Shown here piece by piece: positions 43,031 through 50,927 of a stretch of 64,000 nucleotides of DNA. The notes below the pieces were generated by a model. It was not told the origin of the DNA and did no database searches. It saw only the letters and a list, made by a program, of their open reading frames with translations. Origin of the DNA: Anaerolineales bacterium (GTDB lineage: Bacteria; Chloroflexota; Anaerolineae; Anaerolineales; UBA4823); assembly GCA_016935755.1 (NCBI GenBank), contig JAFGQI010000057.1, positions 1-64,000 of the forward strand. Reading direction: 5' to 3'. Positions within the stretch are counted from its first letter, which is position 1, and every line of letters begins with the position of its first letter. The translations under genes were made by a program, and so were the position numbers.

Positions 43031-44170
43031 TTATCCTTCAATGACCTCAACACGGGTGCTGTCTTCTCCAGTAAGCGTTACATCCAGCATGCCCGGATCA
43101 CATTGAACGCCAGGCTGCGTCCAGCGCCAAATCCACCTGGCGTCCTCAGGAGAACAGTTCACGCAGCCATGCGATACCGGGTCGCCGAAATTATTATGCC
43201 AGTGGGTGGAGTGAATGGCAACCCCTCCGGTAGCGAAGATCGAAGTCCAACCAATGCCTGGCAGATCATAACCTGCGCCAGTTGTCCCCCCACTCATCTG
43301 CAGGGAGAGGTATTTTCGCGTGATCCGATGGGTTCCTACGGGCGTGACCCATTTATCGACGATATTACCAAACATATCATATTTTGCCCCGGTGGAAACC
43401 CGGCAAAAATACACTTCCGATTTGCCTTCATAACAGGACAATACCTGGCGCTGATCCCTGGCATCCACCTGGATCCACTTTTGCGAACTTTCAGGGTTGA
43501 TCGTGGATAATTCTTCAGCCGAAATCGGGCGAAAGGCTTCGGCTGCAGCCCATAACATATCAACCCCGCCGTAATAATTAGGATTTACCCGATAGTAAGA
43601 CCGCCCCTGAGCGTCGGTTTTGATTTGATCGATCCAGAAGACCTGGCTGTAATACACCCGCAGCGGTTGGCCCTGTTCGAGGCGCGCCTCCACCCAGGAA
43701 TTTGTCGAGGCAGCCCGATCCAACACCGCCTCGGCATAGGGCACAGTGACCTCTGCCCACATCCCGGTTCCAAGGCTGGACTGGGGCAGCTGTTTCACAG
43801 GTTGGTTAGGCCGGTTATACACAGGCTGGAAATAAGGGCCGTAGATATATCCTTCAGGGGTTTCCACCCAACGCTGATTTGAAAAGATCAGCGCCGGACG
43901 AACGCCAACCGTTTCCCGGATCCAGGGTAAGACGCCATCTTCATACAGCACGCCCACCGTCTGGCTATCTGGGTCGGGCCGCACTTTGATTTCGACCTTA
44001 CCCACCGCTACACGTCCGAGGCGGTCAGCCAGAGGAAAATCAGGCAGCAGCGCAGGCGAGGCATAGGGAATCTCGAACCCCAGCGGGGACAACGCCAGGC
44101 TGCCCAGGCTGGCAGCAGCCAGGGACAGGAACTCTCGACGCGTAAGGGAAGCCCTCCTATCAAGCACCAT
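43031..44170 (-). CDS. L,D-transpeptidase (YkuD) with Tat signal, copy 1
   Basis: 379 aa. The N-terminus has LTRREFLSLAAASLGSLAL, a twin-arginine signal. The SH3-like region and the YkuD core IHSTHWHNNFGDPVSHGCVN are intact. It is a close paralogue of the next gene. There is no Shine-Dalgarno sequence; the -10 box ends only eight bases before the ATG, so the transcript should start about two bases ahead of it and be nearly leaderless. Confidence 0.93.
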   Translation of the reverse strand: MVLDRRASLTRREFLSLAAASLGSLALSPLGFEIPYASPALLPDFPLADRLGRVAVGKVEIKVRPDPDSQTVGVLYEDGVLPWIRETVGVRPALIFSNQRWVETPEGYIYGPYFQPVYNRPNQPVKQLPQSSLGTGMWAEVTVPYAEAVLDRAASTNSWVEARLEQGQPLRVYYSQVFWIDQIKTDAQGRSYYRVNPNYYGGVDMLWAAAEAFRPISAEELSTINPESSQKWIQVDARDQRQVLSCYEGKSEVYFCRVSTGAKYDMFGNIVDKWVTPVGTHRITRKYLSLQMSGGTTGAGYDLPGIGWTSIFATGGVAIHSTHWHNNFGDPVSHGCVNCSPEDARWIWRWTQPGVQCDPGMLDVTLTGEDSTRVEVIEG

Positions 44171-44178
44171 AAGAGTTA

Positions 44179-44207
44179 AGCATAATCGTAAAGTTGAGGT
44201 GGGTCAA
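44179..44207 (-). promoter_or_regulatory. Promoter of the L,D-transpeptidase pair
   Basis: TTGACC (44202-44207), 17-base spacer, TATGCT (44179-44184). Expected start near 44172, two bases before the ATG at 44170. The rest of the gap up to 44354 holds no gene; GTACAGGC occurs twice (about 44294 and 44317) without clear meaning. Confidence 0.72.
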
Positions 44208-44354
44208 TAGCCGGACATTTCTGGAGGGATTAAGATATAGTGAGAGCAGCGCATACATTATGCTCGTTGGCCTTGTAACCAGCATGCTTTAGTACAGGCA
44301 TCATGTTAATCGGTACAGGCTGATGAACCTGCTGCCCCCACTCTGGAATGAGGT

Positions 44355-45431
44355 CTATTCTATAGCATCTTCAATTGCCAGCCTGAGTGTCTCGATATTT
44401 ACATACCCCTGCCACTGCTTTATAACCCGCCCATCTTCAGCCAGCAAAACAAAATAGGGCTGATAGCGGTATCCAAGCGCCTGCCTGAGGGGTTGAGTTG
44501 CGGGATCATCAATATCCAGATATATAAAATTCACCTGCTCGTGGTATTGCCCTTCAAGGCCGTGGATCAGCGGCGCCATCGCCTGGCATGCGCCATCCCA
44601 GAAAGCGAAGAACATGACAAACTGCACCCGGCCCGAGGCTAAAATCACTTGGCTGGGATCGCTGGCTTGCAGCCTGGATACCATCCAGGCCGGCAGCGGG
44701 ACCAGGGTTGGCGTGGGCGTCAGGGTCGGGGCAGGTGTTAGGGTCTGGGTGGGAGAAGGTTCTGGGATTGGGGAGAGCGTACTGGCAGGGGTCAGCGTCG
44801 CTGCAGAAGCTGTGCTCGTCACCCCCAGGGTTGTTTGAGCCAAGGTGAGCGAGGCGGTTGGAGATCCAGTCGAGCCGGAGGTCGGCGATTGAGTCGGAGT
44901 CCCCAAATCCGGCGTTTGGTCAGGCGGTTCGGCGCCAGGGCCTGGATAACCATCTCCCTCGGGTGTGCCTGTTTCCTCTCCGCCCGGGGGCGGATAGCCC
45001 CCATTGGTCGTTGGGCTGGGTGAAACAGTCGAGGTTGGGGATGGCGTAGCTGCAGAGATAGAACTGACTGTGCCTGTCGTCGCGGCAGCCTGCGTGGTGG
45101 GCGCCGGATTTGTGGCTGTGGCAATTTGATCGCTCGGAACTGGATAGGGGCCAGTGGTTGGTGTATCTATCGTCCCGCCCTGACCTGGCGCGGGGTAAAG
45201 ATCGGCTGGCTGCGTGGCGGTAATATCTTCTCCACCGCCTGGGTAAGGGGCGCCCGTCTCAGGCGCGGCAGAAGGGGGCAAAGCAGTATCATCTCCTGGC
45301 CCGGTCGGTGCCGTAATGGTCAGAGAACCGTTGGGCGTTTGGGTAACCACTTGCTGGGGAAGCTTGCAGGCCAAACTAAGGAACAAAAATAATACCAGCG
45401 CCCCAACACTCAGCTGCTTCAATCCTGGCAC
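44355..45431 (-). CDS. Lipoprotein with Pro/Thr/Ser-rich stalk and altered thioredoxin domain
   Basis: 358 aa from a GTG at 45431 with AAGGAG nine bases upstream; an ATG at 45458 is the alternative. The signal ends in the lipobox LSLAC (Cys22 from this start). Residues 25-250 are low-complexity Pro/Thr/Ser/Gly with repeated TPTPTL and PYPG-like units, a surface stalk. The last 110 residues are thioredoxin-like, but the active site reads FWDGACQAM: the first cysteine of CxxC is replaced by aspartate. It may bind a partner or use a single thiol. It sits divergently from tlpA/lgt-like genes. Confidence 0.85.
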   Translation of the reverse strand: MPGLKQLSVGALVLFLFLSLACKLPQQVVTQTPNGSLTITAPTGPGDDTALPPSAAPETGAPYPGGGEDITATQPADLYPAPGQGGTIDTPTTGPYPVPSDQIATATNPAPTTQAAATTGTVSSISAATPSPTSTVSPSPTTNGGYPPPGGEETGTPEGDGYPGPGAEPPDQTPDLGTPTQSPTSGSTGSPTASLTLAQTTLGVTSTASAATLTPASTLSPIPEPSPTQTLTPAPTLTPTPTLVPLPAWMVSRLQASDPSQVILASGRVQFVMFFAFWDGACQAMAPLIHGLEGQYHEQVNFIYLDIDDPATQPLRQALGYRYQPYFVLLAEDGRVIKQWQGYVNIETLRLAIEDAIE

Positions 45432-45491
45432 AATCGAATACTCCTTATGCTCAACCATATATCAGCAATCCACTGATCTTATGCCAGAGAA

Positions 45492-45519
45492 ATCATATCA
45501 GAGATGCAAGCTTTGTCAA
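45492..45519 (-). promoter_or_regulatory. Promoter of the lipoprotein gene
   Basis: TTGACA (45514-45519), 16-base spacer, TATGAT (45492-45497). Start expected near 45485. Confidence 0.78.
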
Positions 45520-45543
45520 GTCGGGCAATGCACCCACAAAACC

Positions 45544-45572
45544 TTGACGCGCACCCTTTTACCCCTTACACT
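45544..45572 (+). promoter_or_regulatory. Promoter of tlpA/lgt-like genes
   Basis: TTGACG (45544-45549), 17-base spacer, TACACT (45567-45572), the same two boxes as the aro promoter. Start expected near 45579, 30 bases before the ATG at 45609. Confidence 0.78.
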
Positions 45573-45608
45573 GTGCTTCATCTTCATATTCCTAATTCAT
45601 GGATATGT

Positions 45609-46163
45609 ATGCATAAGTTATTCCGTCAGCTATTACCTTACGCCCTATTAATCGCCGGAGCCATCTGGATTTGGACCAGCAGGACCGAGCCAGGAGAGAT
45701 AAACACAGGAAGCCCAGCTGCTCCGATTAAAGGATTTAACGCGCCTGATTTCACTCTTCAAACCCCCGCGGGAGAAGAGGTCAACCTCGCCTCTCTGCAG
45801 GGCAAGCCCGTGATCATAAATTTCTGGGCCAGCTGGTGCCCGCCCTGCCGCGCTGAAATGCCTGCCCTGGAGCGAGTCTACCAGGCCTACCAATCGCAAG
45901 GCATCACCATCCTGGCAATAAACGCCACCAATCAGGATAACCGCCAGGAAGCGCTGGACTTCATCACAGCTAATCATTTGAGCTTCACGGTTCTCCTGGA
46001 CCTGGATGGCGCAGTGAACGAAATATTTGCCGTGAGATCGCTGCCTACCACCTTTTTTATCGATGCCACAGGTGTCATACGAGAGGTTGTCATCGGCGGG
46101 CCGATGTCCGAAGCGCTCCTGCGCGTACAGATCGAGCAGCTCCTGAGCGAGGGAACGCAATAA
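45609..46163 (+). CDS. TlpA-family membrane-anchored thioredoxin
   Basis: 184 aa from the ATG at 45609, which follows the promoter; the frame is open further upstream but that part precedes the -35 box. One N-terminal anchor helix (residues 5-22), then a TlpA fold with FWASWCPPCRAEMP and SLPTTFFID. It is predicted to reduce disulfides outside the membrane. The stop shares one base with the start of the Lgt-like gene. Confidence 0.9.
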   Translation: MHKLFRQLLPYALLIAGAIWIWTSRTEPGEINTGSPAAPIKGFNAPDFTLQTPAGEEVNLASLQGKPVIINFWASWCPPCRAEMPALERVYQAYQSQGITILAINATNQDNRQEALDFITANHLSFTVLLDLDGAVNEIFAVRSLPTTFFIDATGVIREVVIGGPMSEALLRVQIEQLLSEGTQ

Positions 46164-46906
46164 TGCTGCCCACACTGCAAATTGGCCCACTTGCCATCCA
46201 GGCGCCTGGATTTTTTCTGCTGGTCGGGGTGTGGTTGGGGCTTGTCCTGGCGGAGAAGTATGCCCCAGATCGAAAAATAAACCCCACTCAGATCAATAGT
46301 CTTATGCTCAATGCCATGCTCATTGGCATCATCAGCGCTCGTCTGGCATATGTAATCCGCTTCCCAGAGGCGTTTCTCGCCAATCCAATGGGTATTCTTT
46401 CACTTAATGCCAGCCTGTTGGATCCCCTGGCTGGATTTTCAATGGCTTGTGTGTATAGTTACGGATACCTGCAACGCAGAAAATTACCAACCTGGGCTGT
46501 TCTTGATGCGCTGACACCGGCATTTGCCACCCTGGCACTGGCGATCGGGTTATCCCATCTGGCCTCAGGCCAGGCCTTTGGTTCACCTACCGAGCTTCCT
46601 TGGGGCATCTGGCTGTGGGGTTCCACCCGGCATCCATCGCAAATCTATGAAATCCTGGCTGCCGGAATCATTCTCATCATCCTTTGGCCTGGTCGCAAAA
46701 TACTGAAGGAGAGACCTGAGGGGGTATTCTTTGTCGAGTTTATCAGCCTCAGCGCAGGCAGCCGCCTCTTTCTGGACGCCTTTCGCGGCGACAGCCTGAT
46801 GCTTCCCGGAGGGTTTCGACTGGCGCAGGTGATCGCCTGGTTCATCCTGGCACTCAGCCTGTGGATGCGCCACCGGCTGATGAACACCAGGGGGCAAAAA
46901 TCATAG
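46163..46906 (+). CDS. Degenerate Lgt-like membrane protein
   Basis: 247 aa, about seven membrane helices. The family layout of prolipoprotein diacylglyceryl transferase is recognisable from [14 protein letters not shown] and the late [10 protein letters not shown] block. The HGG motif with His103 and the arginine/asparagine of the GRxGNFxNGE signature are missing (here [14 protein letters not shown]). Standard transferase activity is therefore doubtful. The gene is coupled to tlpA. It may be a repurposed Lgt fold; a genuine Lgt should exist elsewhere, because the window encodes lipobox proteins. Confidence 0.75.
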   Translation: MLPTLQIGPLAIQAPGFFLLVGVWLGLVLAEKYAPDRKINPTQINSLMLNAMLIGIISARLAYVIRFPEAFLANPMGILSLNASLLDPLAGFSMACVYSYGYLQRRKLPTWAVLDALTPAFATLALAIGLSHLASGQAFGSPTELPWGIWLWGSTRHPSQIYEILAAGIILIILWPGRKILKERPEGVFFVEFISLSAGSRLFLDAFRGDSLMLPGGFRLAQVIAWFILALSLWMRHRLMNTRGQKS

Positions 46907-47533
46907 TAGGTGGGGCGACCCGCGAGAAATATTATCCAGAAATTCCTGGCGGGTAGCCAGATGGGTGCGAAACGCGCCCATCATGGCCGAGGTGATCATG
47001 CGGGCATCGTGTTTCTTGACCCCGCGCATCGTAGCGCAAAGGTGCAAGCCCTCAATCACAACTGCCACGCCCAATGGATTGAGGATCCCATCGATAAACT
47101 CGGCGATCTGGCGGGTCATGCGCTCCTGCACCTGCAGACGGCGGGCAAACATATCCACAATGCGCGGGATCTTCGAGAGGCCAACCACCCGGCCGCGCGG
47201 CAGATAAGCAACATGGGCGCGCCCGAGAAATGGCAGCAAGTGATGCTCGCACAGACTGTAGAACTCGATGTCTCTTACCACGACCATCTCATCATAAGTC
47301 TCATCAAATAGCGCCCCGTTCAGTAATGCAACCGGGTCTTGCCGGTAGCCATCTAAAAGCTCGGCGTACATGCGAGCGACACGCTCCGGAGTATTATTTA
47401 AACCTTCTCTGGCAGGATCCTCGCCAATAGCGGCCAGAATGTGGGCTACGGCATCCTGGATGGCTGGGGAATCTATCTGCTCGCCTGGTAATAAATCGGC
47501 AAGCTCATAAAATACACGCTCATTTACTTCCAT
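46901..47533 (-). CDS. folE: GTP cyclohydrolase I
   Basis: 210 aa. Converts GTP to dihydroneopterin triphosphate for folate or pterin synthesis. The zinc ligands lie in [11 protein letters not shown] and HLCATMRGV, with [13 protein letters not shown] following; the N-terminal [14 protein letters not shown] helix is conserved. GAGGTG precedes the ATG by six bases. Its 3' end overlaps the Lgt-like gene on the opposite strand by six bases. The 30-base leader is too short for a riboswitch. Confidence 0.97.
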   Translation of the reverse strand: MEVNERVFYELADLLPGEQIDSPAIQDAVAHILAAIGEDPAREGLNNTPERVARMYAELLDGYRQDPVALLNGALFDETYDEMVVVRDIEFYSLCEHHLLPFLGRAHVAYLPRGRVVGLSKIPRIVDMFARRLQVQERMTRQIAEFIDGILNPLGVAVVIEGLHLCATMRGVKKHDARMITSAMMGAFRTHLATRQEFLDNISRGSPHLL

Positions 47534-47569
47534 GAATTACACCTCGAATGTATTATCTTAGGGTAACGA

Positions 47570-47598
47570 AGTGTAACGCGAATAATCGTTAGAGTCAA
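47570..47598 (-). promoter_or_regulatory. Promoter of folE
   Basis: TTGACT (47593-47598), 17-base spacer, TACACT (47570-47575). Start expected near 47563. Confidence 0.8.
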
Positions 47599-47687
47599 CG
47601 CGCCAGGCCTTAATGATAGAAAAACTTACTTGTTTGATAACCCAGGATCTTACAGCAGCCAGCTGCCGATCAGTTGGGCCGAAATGA

Positions 47688-47716
47688 TTGATCTTATGCT
47701 CAATTGTTGCTACAAT
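47688..47716 (+). promoter_or_regulatory. Promoter of the cNMP-binding protein gene
   Basis: TTGATC (47688-47693), 17-base spacer, TACAAT (47711-47716). Start expected near 47723. Its position rules out translation from the open frame further upstream. Confidence 0.8.
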
Positions 47717-47752
47717 AGGGGTGAGAATACCACTTGGATGGAGTCAAGCAGC

Positions 47753-48196
47753 ATGAACCTACATCAGACATTGTCTACGGTGGACCTGTTCGAGGGGCTG
47801 ACCGAAGCCGAAATTGCTAAGGTTGCCTCTATATGCAAGGAGCGGCAGTTTAGCAACAATCAGGTCATCGCCAGAGAAGGCGATGCAGGGGACGAATTCT
47901 ACATTATCACAGAAGGCTTTGTAGAAATCATGCTCGGGGAGCGCCCTGCTACAGCGGCTCGGGTCATCGTCAGTTTGGGAAGCGGGCAGATTATTGGAGA
48001 AATGGCGCTGCTCGATCATGGTCCTCGTTCGGCTTCTCTACGTGCTACGAGCGAACCCACTGTGGTGCAAGTGATTAAACAAACGGATTTTGAAGCCCTG
48101 TGCCAGTATGACGCCAGAATTGGATATATCGTGATGAGAAATCTGGCAGCCGACCTGGCTTTTAAATTACGCCATAGGAATCTTAGCGATCGGTAG
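47753..48196 (+). CDS. Stand-alone cyclic nucleotide-binding domain protein
   Basis: 147 aa; the ATG at 47753 was chosen, with one at 47738 possible. It consists of a single CNB domain: LFEGLTEAEIAKVASICKE, VIAREGDAGDEFYIITEG and the phosphate-binding cassette GEMALLDHGPRSASLRA with its conserved glutamate and arginine. No helix-turn-helix or enzyme domain follows, only a short helical tail. It may regulate a partner protein when bound to cAMP or cGMP. A 72-codon gene follows nine bases later. Confidence 0.88.
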   Translation: MNLHQTLSTVDLFEGLTEAEIAKVASICKERQFSNNQVIAREGDAGDEFYIITEGFVEIMLGERPATAARVIVSLGSGQIIGEMALLDHGPRSASLRATSEPTVVQVIKQTDFEALCQYDARIGYIVMRNLAADLAFKLRHRNLSDR

Positions 48197-48205
48197 GTTA
48201 TCAGC

Positions 48206-48424
48206 ATGGCGGTCTATAAAGTTAGCTATGTGATTATTGACAGCAAGGAGCCTGGTTCCATCATCAACCAGGAGCGCTTGCCGCAGGTTGGCGACCACGT
48301 ACTCTTGCGCCATAAAAAGCTCGAAGTGCTGGAAGTGCTGGAATTGATCCCCCCGCGCGGCGATTTTCATTATATCCATGTGACCTGTCGATTGCTTCCC
48401 AAAAAACCTGCTCTTAAAAAATAA
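48206..48424 (+). CDS. Small hypothetical protein
   Basis: 72 aa, predicted beta-rich: YKVSYVIIDSK, LPQVGDHVLLRHKKLEVLEV and YIHVTCRLLPKK. No family recognised. AGG lies eight bases before the ATG. It is nine bases downstream of the cNMP-binding gene and probably cotranscribed, so it could be its partner. The shape resembles small barrel proteins, but this is a guess. Confidence 0.7.
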   Translation: MAVYKVSYVIIDSKEPGSIINQERLPQVGDHVLLRHKKLEVLEVLELIPPRGDFHYIHVTCRLLPKKPALKK

Positions 48425-48451
48425 GAGAAACGCCTCCGTCAGACCGAAAAT

Positions 48452-48487
48452 GTAAACGGGCGAAGAGTGCACCCTTCGTCCGTTTAC
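48452..48487. terminator. Strong hairpin between convergent genes
   Basis: GTAAACGG-CGAAG and CTTCG-CCGTTTAC form a 14-base stem with one mismatch and an eight-base loop. On the minus strand it is followed by CATTTTCGG, a weak T-run. It probably terminates hpf transcription and perhaps also the opposing unit. Confidence 0.65.
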
Positions 48488-48505
48488 TCGTCTGCAGGTA
48501 AATCC

Positions 48506-49072
48506 TCAGGCAATATCTGGCTCGATCAGGCCGTATGTGCCGTCACGCCGTCGATAGAGAACATTAACCGAATTCGAGTTCGCGTTATAGAAGATGAAGA
48601 AATTTTCGTGGCCTAAGAGCATCATCTGTTCCAAAGCCTCGAGTTCATTCATGGGGGTCAGCAAGAAACGCTTGCGGCGAGCGATTACAGGGCCAAGTTC
48701 ACCACTTTCTTCTTCCTCGACCACACTCGGGGTAACCTCAGCCGCCGATTTACCATCACCCCGGCCACGATTGCGTTTTCCCTTAAACCTTTCGATGCGT
48801 CGTTGGATTTTATCGATCGCAGTATCCAGAGCAGCAAAAATATCATCCGCACGTTCTTCTGAGCGAAGGATGAAACCCTTCCCTCTCACTGTGATCTGAG
48901 CCACCTGGCGATCAGCCGCACTGCGCGCTGATTTCACATACGCCAGATCCACCCGGGCTTCCTCAATCCCCGGTAAATAGCGGTCTAACCTACCCACTTT
49001 CTTATTGACGTGATCTCGAATTCGATCCGTTACTTCCAGATTTCTTCCAGCAATTTCAATTTCTAGCGCCAT
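48506..49072 (-). CDS. hpf: Ribosome hibernation-promoting factor, long form
   Basis: 188 aa. Residues 1-100 are the ribosome-binding domain (IEIAGRNLEVTDRIRDHVNKK...DDIFAALDTAIDKIQRRIER). A charged linker leads to the C-terminal dimerisation domain (KRFLLTPMNELEALEQMMLLGHENFFIFYNA...GTYGLIEP), so this is the long type that forms 100S ribosomes alone. AGGAGG six bases before the ATG at 49072 fixes the start. Confidence 0.95.
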   Translation of the reverse strand: MALEIEIAGRNLEVTDRIRDHVNKKVGRLDRYLPGIEEARVDLAYVKSARSAADRQVAQITVRGKGFILRSEERADDIFAALDTAIDKIQRRIERFKGKRNRGRGDGKSAAEVTPSVVEEEESGELGPVIARRKRFLLTPMNELEALEQMMLLGHENFFIFYNANSNSVNVLYRRRDGTYGLIEPDIA

Positions 49073-49114
49073 AAACAACCTCCTGAAAAATGATAGGATG
49101 GGTAGATCTGATCG

Positions 49115-49864
49115 TCACAATCCTGTATCAAGACCTGGCGCGCCGATTACGCGTCCCAGGGTTAATCCATAAACCTGACAGGCGCCAGCTTCCACCAAAG
49201 CCTGGCTGCAGGTTTCCAGAGTTGCACCGCTCGTCATTACATCATCCACAATTAACACTCTTTTCCCCTGAACGATAGCGGGCCTGGCCTCAAATGCGCC
49301 AGCGACATTCTGCCGCCTCTGGGCGCCATCCAGGCCTACTTGAGTTGGCGTTTCCCGCACCTTTTCTAATGCGTCAGAGGTATATTCCACTCCTATCCCC
49401 AAAGCCAGGGGGAACGCCAGCAGGGCTGCCTGATTATAACCGCGTTGAGCGCGACGAGCAGGGCTAATTGGCACAGGCGCAATCATATCGACCTGCCAAC
49501 CCAATGATTTATACATAGAGATCAGATATCGGGAGAGAATATCACCCAGGGACATATCGCCGTCATATTTGAGACGATGGATAGCTTTTCGCACAGCGCC
49601 GCCATAGACAGCCCAGGAACGGGCCGCTTCATAAGGCGGTGGATCATCCCGGCATCTAGCGCATAGTGTATTAGTAGTGGTCTGACCGCACCGTTTACAA
49701 ACCGGATCAGCCAACCGAACTACGCCTCGCTGACATTCCGGACACCACCGCCAGCCTAAACTACCACACCCTCCACATCTGGGCGGATACAGCCAATCCA
49801 GCGCCTCCCAGACCCACAGATAAAGTCGGTAAGCCGATCGCCCCAAACGGTCCGGCGATTGCAT
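49115..49864 (-). CDS. comF: ComF family phosphoribosyltransferase-like protein
   Basis: 249 aa. An N-terminal zinc ribbon with eight cysteines (CGGCG, CPEC, CKRCGQ, CARC) precedes a PRTase domain with VPISPARRAQRGYNQAALLA and the PRPP loop VLIVDDVMTSGAT. ComF is needed for DNA uptake in naturally competent bacteria. GAGG is four bases ahead of the ATG. It follows the Tad genes on the same strand by 77 bases. Confidence 0.92.
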   Translation of the reverse strand: MQSPDRLGRSAYRLYLWVWEALDWLYPPRCGGCGSLGWRWCPECQRGVVRLADPVCKRCGQTTTNTLCARCRDDPPPYEAARSWAVYGGAVRKAIHRLKYDGDMSLGDILSRYLISMYKSLGWQVDMIAPVPISPARRAQRGYNQAALLAFPLALGIGVEYTSDALEKVRETPTQVGLDGAQRRQNVAGAFEARPAIVQGKRVLIVDDVMTSGATLETCSQALVEAGACQVYGLTLGRVIGAPGLDTGL

Positions 49865-49913
49865 TCAACCTCGCCCGATGCTATATGAAGTTCCAGAATA
49901 CTCTACCCAATCA

Positions 49914-49940
49914 ACCAGACTTTCATATGGAAAGCCTGGT
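49914..49940 (-). terminator. Weak hairpin after tadC
   Basis: ACCAG-CTTTC and GAAAG-CTGGT form an interrupted 11-base stem two bases after the tadC stop. There is no T-run, so it may be a rho-dependent end or an RNA-stabilising hairpin. Confidence 0.4.
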
Positions 49941-49941
49941 G

Positions 49942-50907
49942 TCATCCTCCAAACAGGACCCCTTTCAGGCTCGAGCGCATCATTCTCAAGAACGCTGGCG
50001 ACATGAGGACGATGCAGATGGAGGGGAAAATGAGCAATGACATAGGGAGAAGCATTTTGATCGGCGCCTTATGAGCTTCTTCTTCTGCCAGCTGGCGTCT
50101 TTTTATGCGCATCTGATCGGCTTGAATCCGCAAGACCTTCGCCAGGCTGACGCCCAGCTGTTCACTTTGAATCACCGCAGCCACAAAACTGGTCATCTCA
50201 GGGATGCCAATACGGTCTGCCATATCTCGCAAAGCTTCTCGTCTGAGTTTTCCGAGCTGGATCTCTTTGATGACGCGCCCAAAGGCCAGCGAAAGCGGAT
50301 TGTCCCACTTTTCATATACTTTGGCCATCGCGCCATCAAAACCCAGCCCAGCTTCCACACAAATGGTCAGCAAATCAAGTGCATCTGGCATCGCCCGGCG
50401 GATAGCCTTCTGCCGGCGTTGGATAACGCTGGACAGATACATTTCCGGCATATAGAAACCAGCAGCGACCGATGCGCCGATAATCAACATCCTCCTGCCC
50501 CAGTCCCATTTAATTTTACTTTGGCTGAAGACAAATAGCAGCGCCCCACTCAAAGCAATTGCTAGAATGAACCGAAGCGCCCAAAGAAGGGCAGGGTCCA
50601 AACCTTTCGGATTGCCAGCCAATTCTAATTTTCGTTGAGTGGATTGTAAAGCGTTTTGAGGGGTGAACCGGGTGACAAACTCGCCCAGCTTACGAGCGAA
50701 GGGTAAAATAATGCGTTCTGATAAGGGTTGAGACAGCTCTATTTGTTCCAGGGAAACTGTCTCACCGCTCGCAGCATACTCAGCCAGGCGTTGTTGCAGA
50801 GGATCAACCTCACGGTCTGCATCACGCATCCCAACAATAATTAAGACAATAGCCCCAATCAGAATCGCAGCCACTAAAATTATAATCACTACTGTACCAG
50901 TCAGCAT
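49942..50907 (-). CDS. tadC: Tad pilus inner-membrane platform protein TadC
   Basis: 321 aa. A GspF/T2SSF domain with membrane helices near residues 5-25, 115-160 and at the C-terminus; AIRRAMPDALDLLTICVEAGLGFDGAMAKV and IPEMTSFVAAVIQSEQLGVSLAKVLRIQAD are the typical segments. With TadB it forms the membrane platform around which the CpaF ATPase works. It is the last gene of the Tad unit, 20 bases after tadB. Confidence 0.92.
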   Translation of the reverse strand: MLTGTVVIIILVAAILIGAIVLIIVGMRDADREVDPLQQRLAEYAASGETVSLEQIELSQPLSERIILPFARKLGEFVTRFTPQNALQSTQRKLELAGNPKGLDPALLWALRFILAIALSGALLFVFSQSKIKWDWGRRMLIIGASVAAGFYMPEMYLSSVIQRRQKAIRRAMPDALDLLTICVEAGLGFDGAMAKVYEKWDNPLSLAFGRVIKEIQLGKLRREALRDMADRIGIPEMTSFVAAVIQSEQLGVSLAKVLRIQADQMRIKRRQLAEEEAHKAPIKMLLPMSLLIFPSICIVLMSPAFLRMMRSSLKGVLFGG

Positions 50908-50927
50908 ATCCTCATCCTCCTGGAGTG

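Noticed and set aside
44614-45124. Repetitive open frames opposite the lipoprotein
   Set aside because: They mirror the Pro/Thr/Ser-rich stalk coding sequence and have no ribosome sites or family features.
47534-47569. Riboswitch ahead of folE
   Set aside because: The predicted leader is only about 30 bases, too short for a known folate or preQ1 riboswitch.
47630-47752. Upstream extension of the cNMP-binding protein
   Set aside because: It spans the predicted promoter at 47688-47716 and shows no family similarity.
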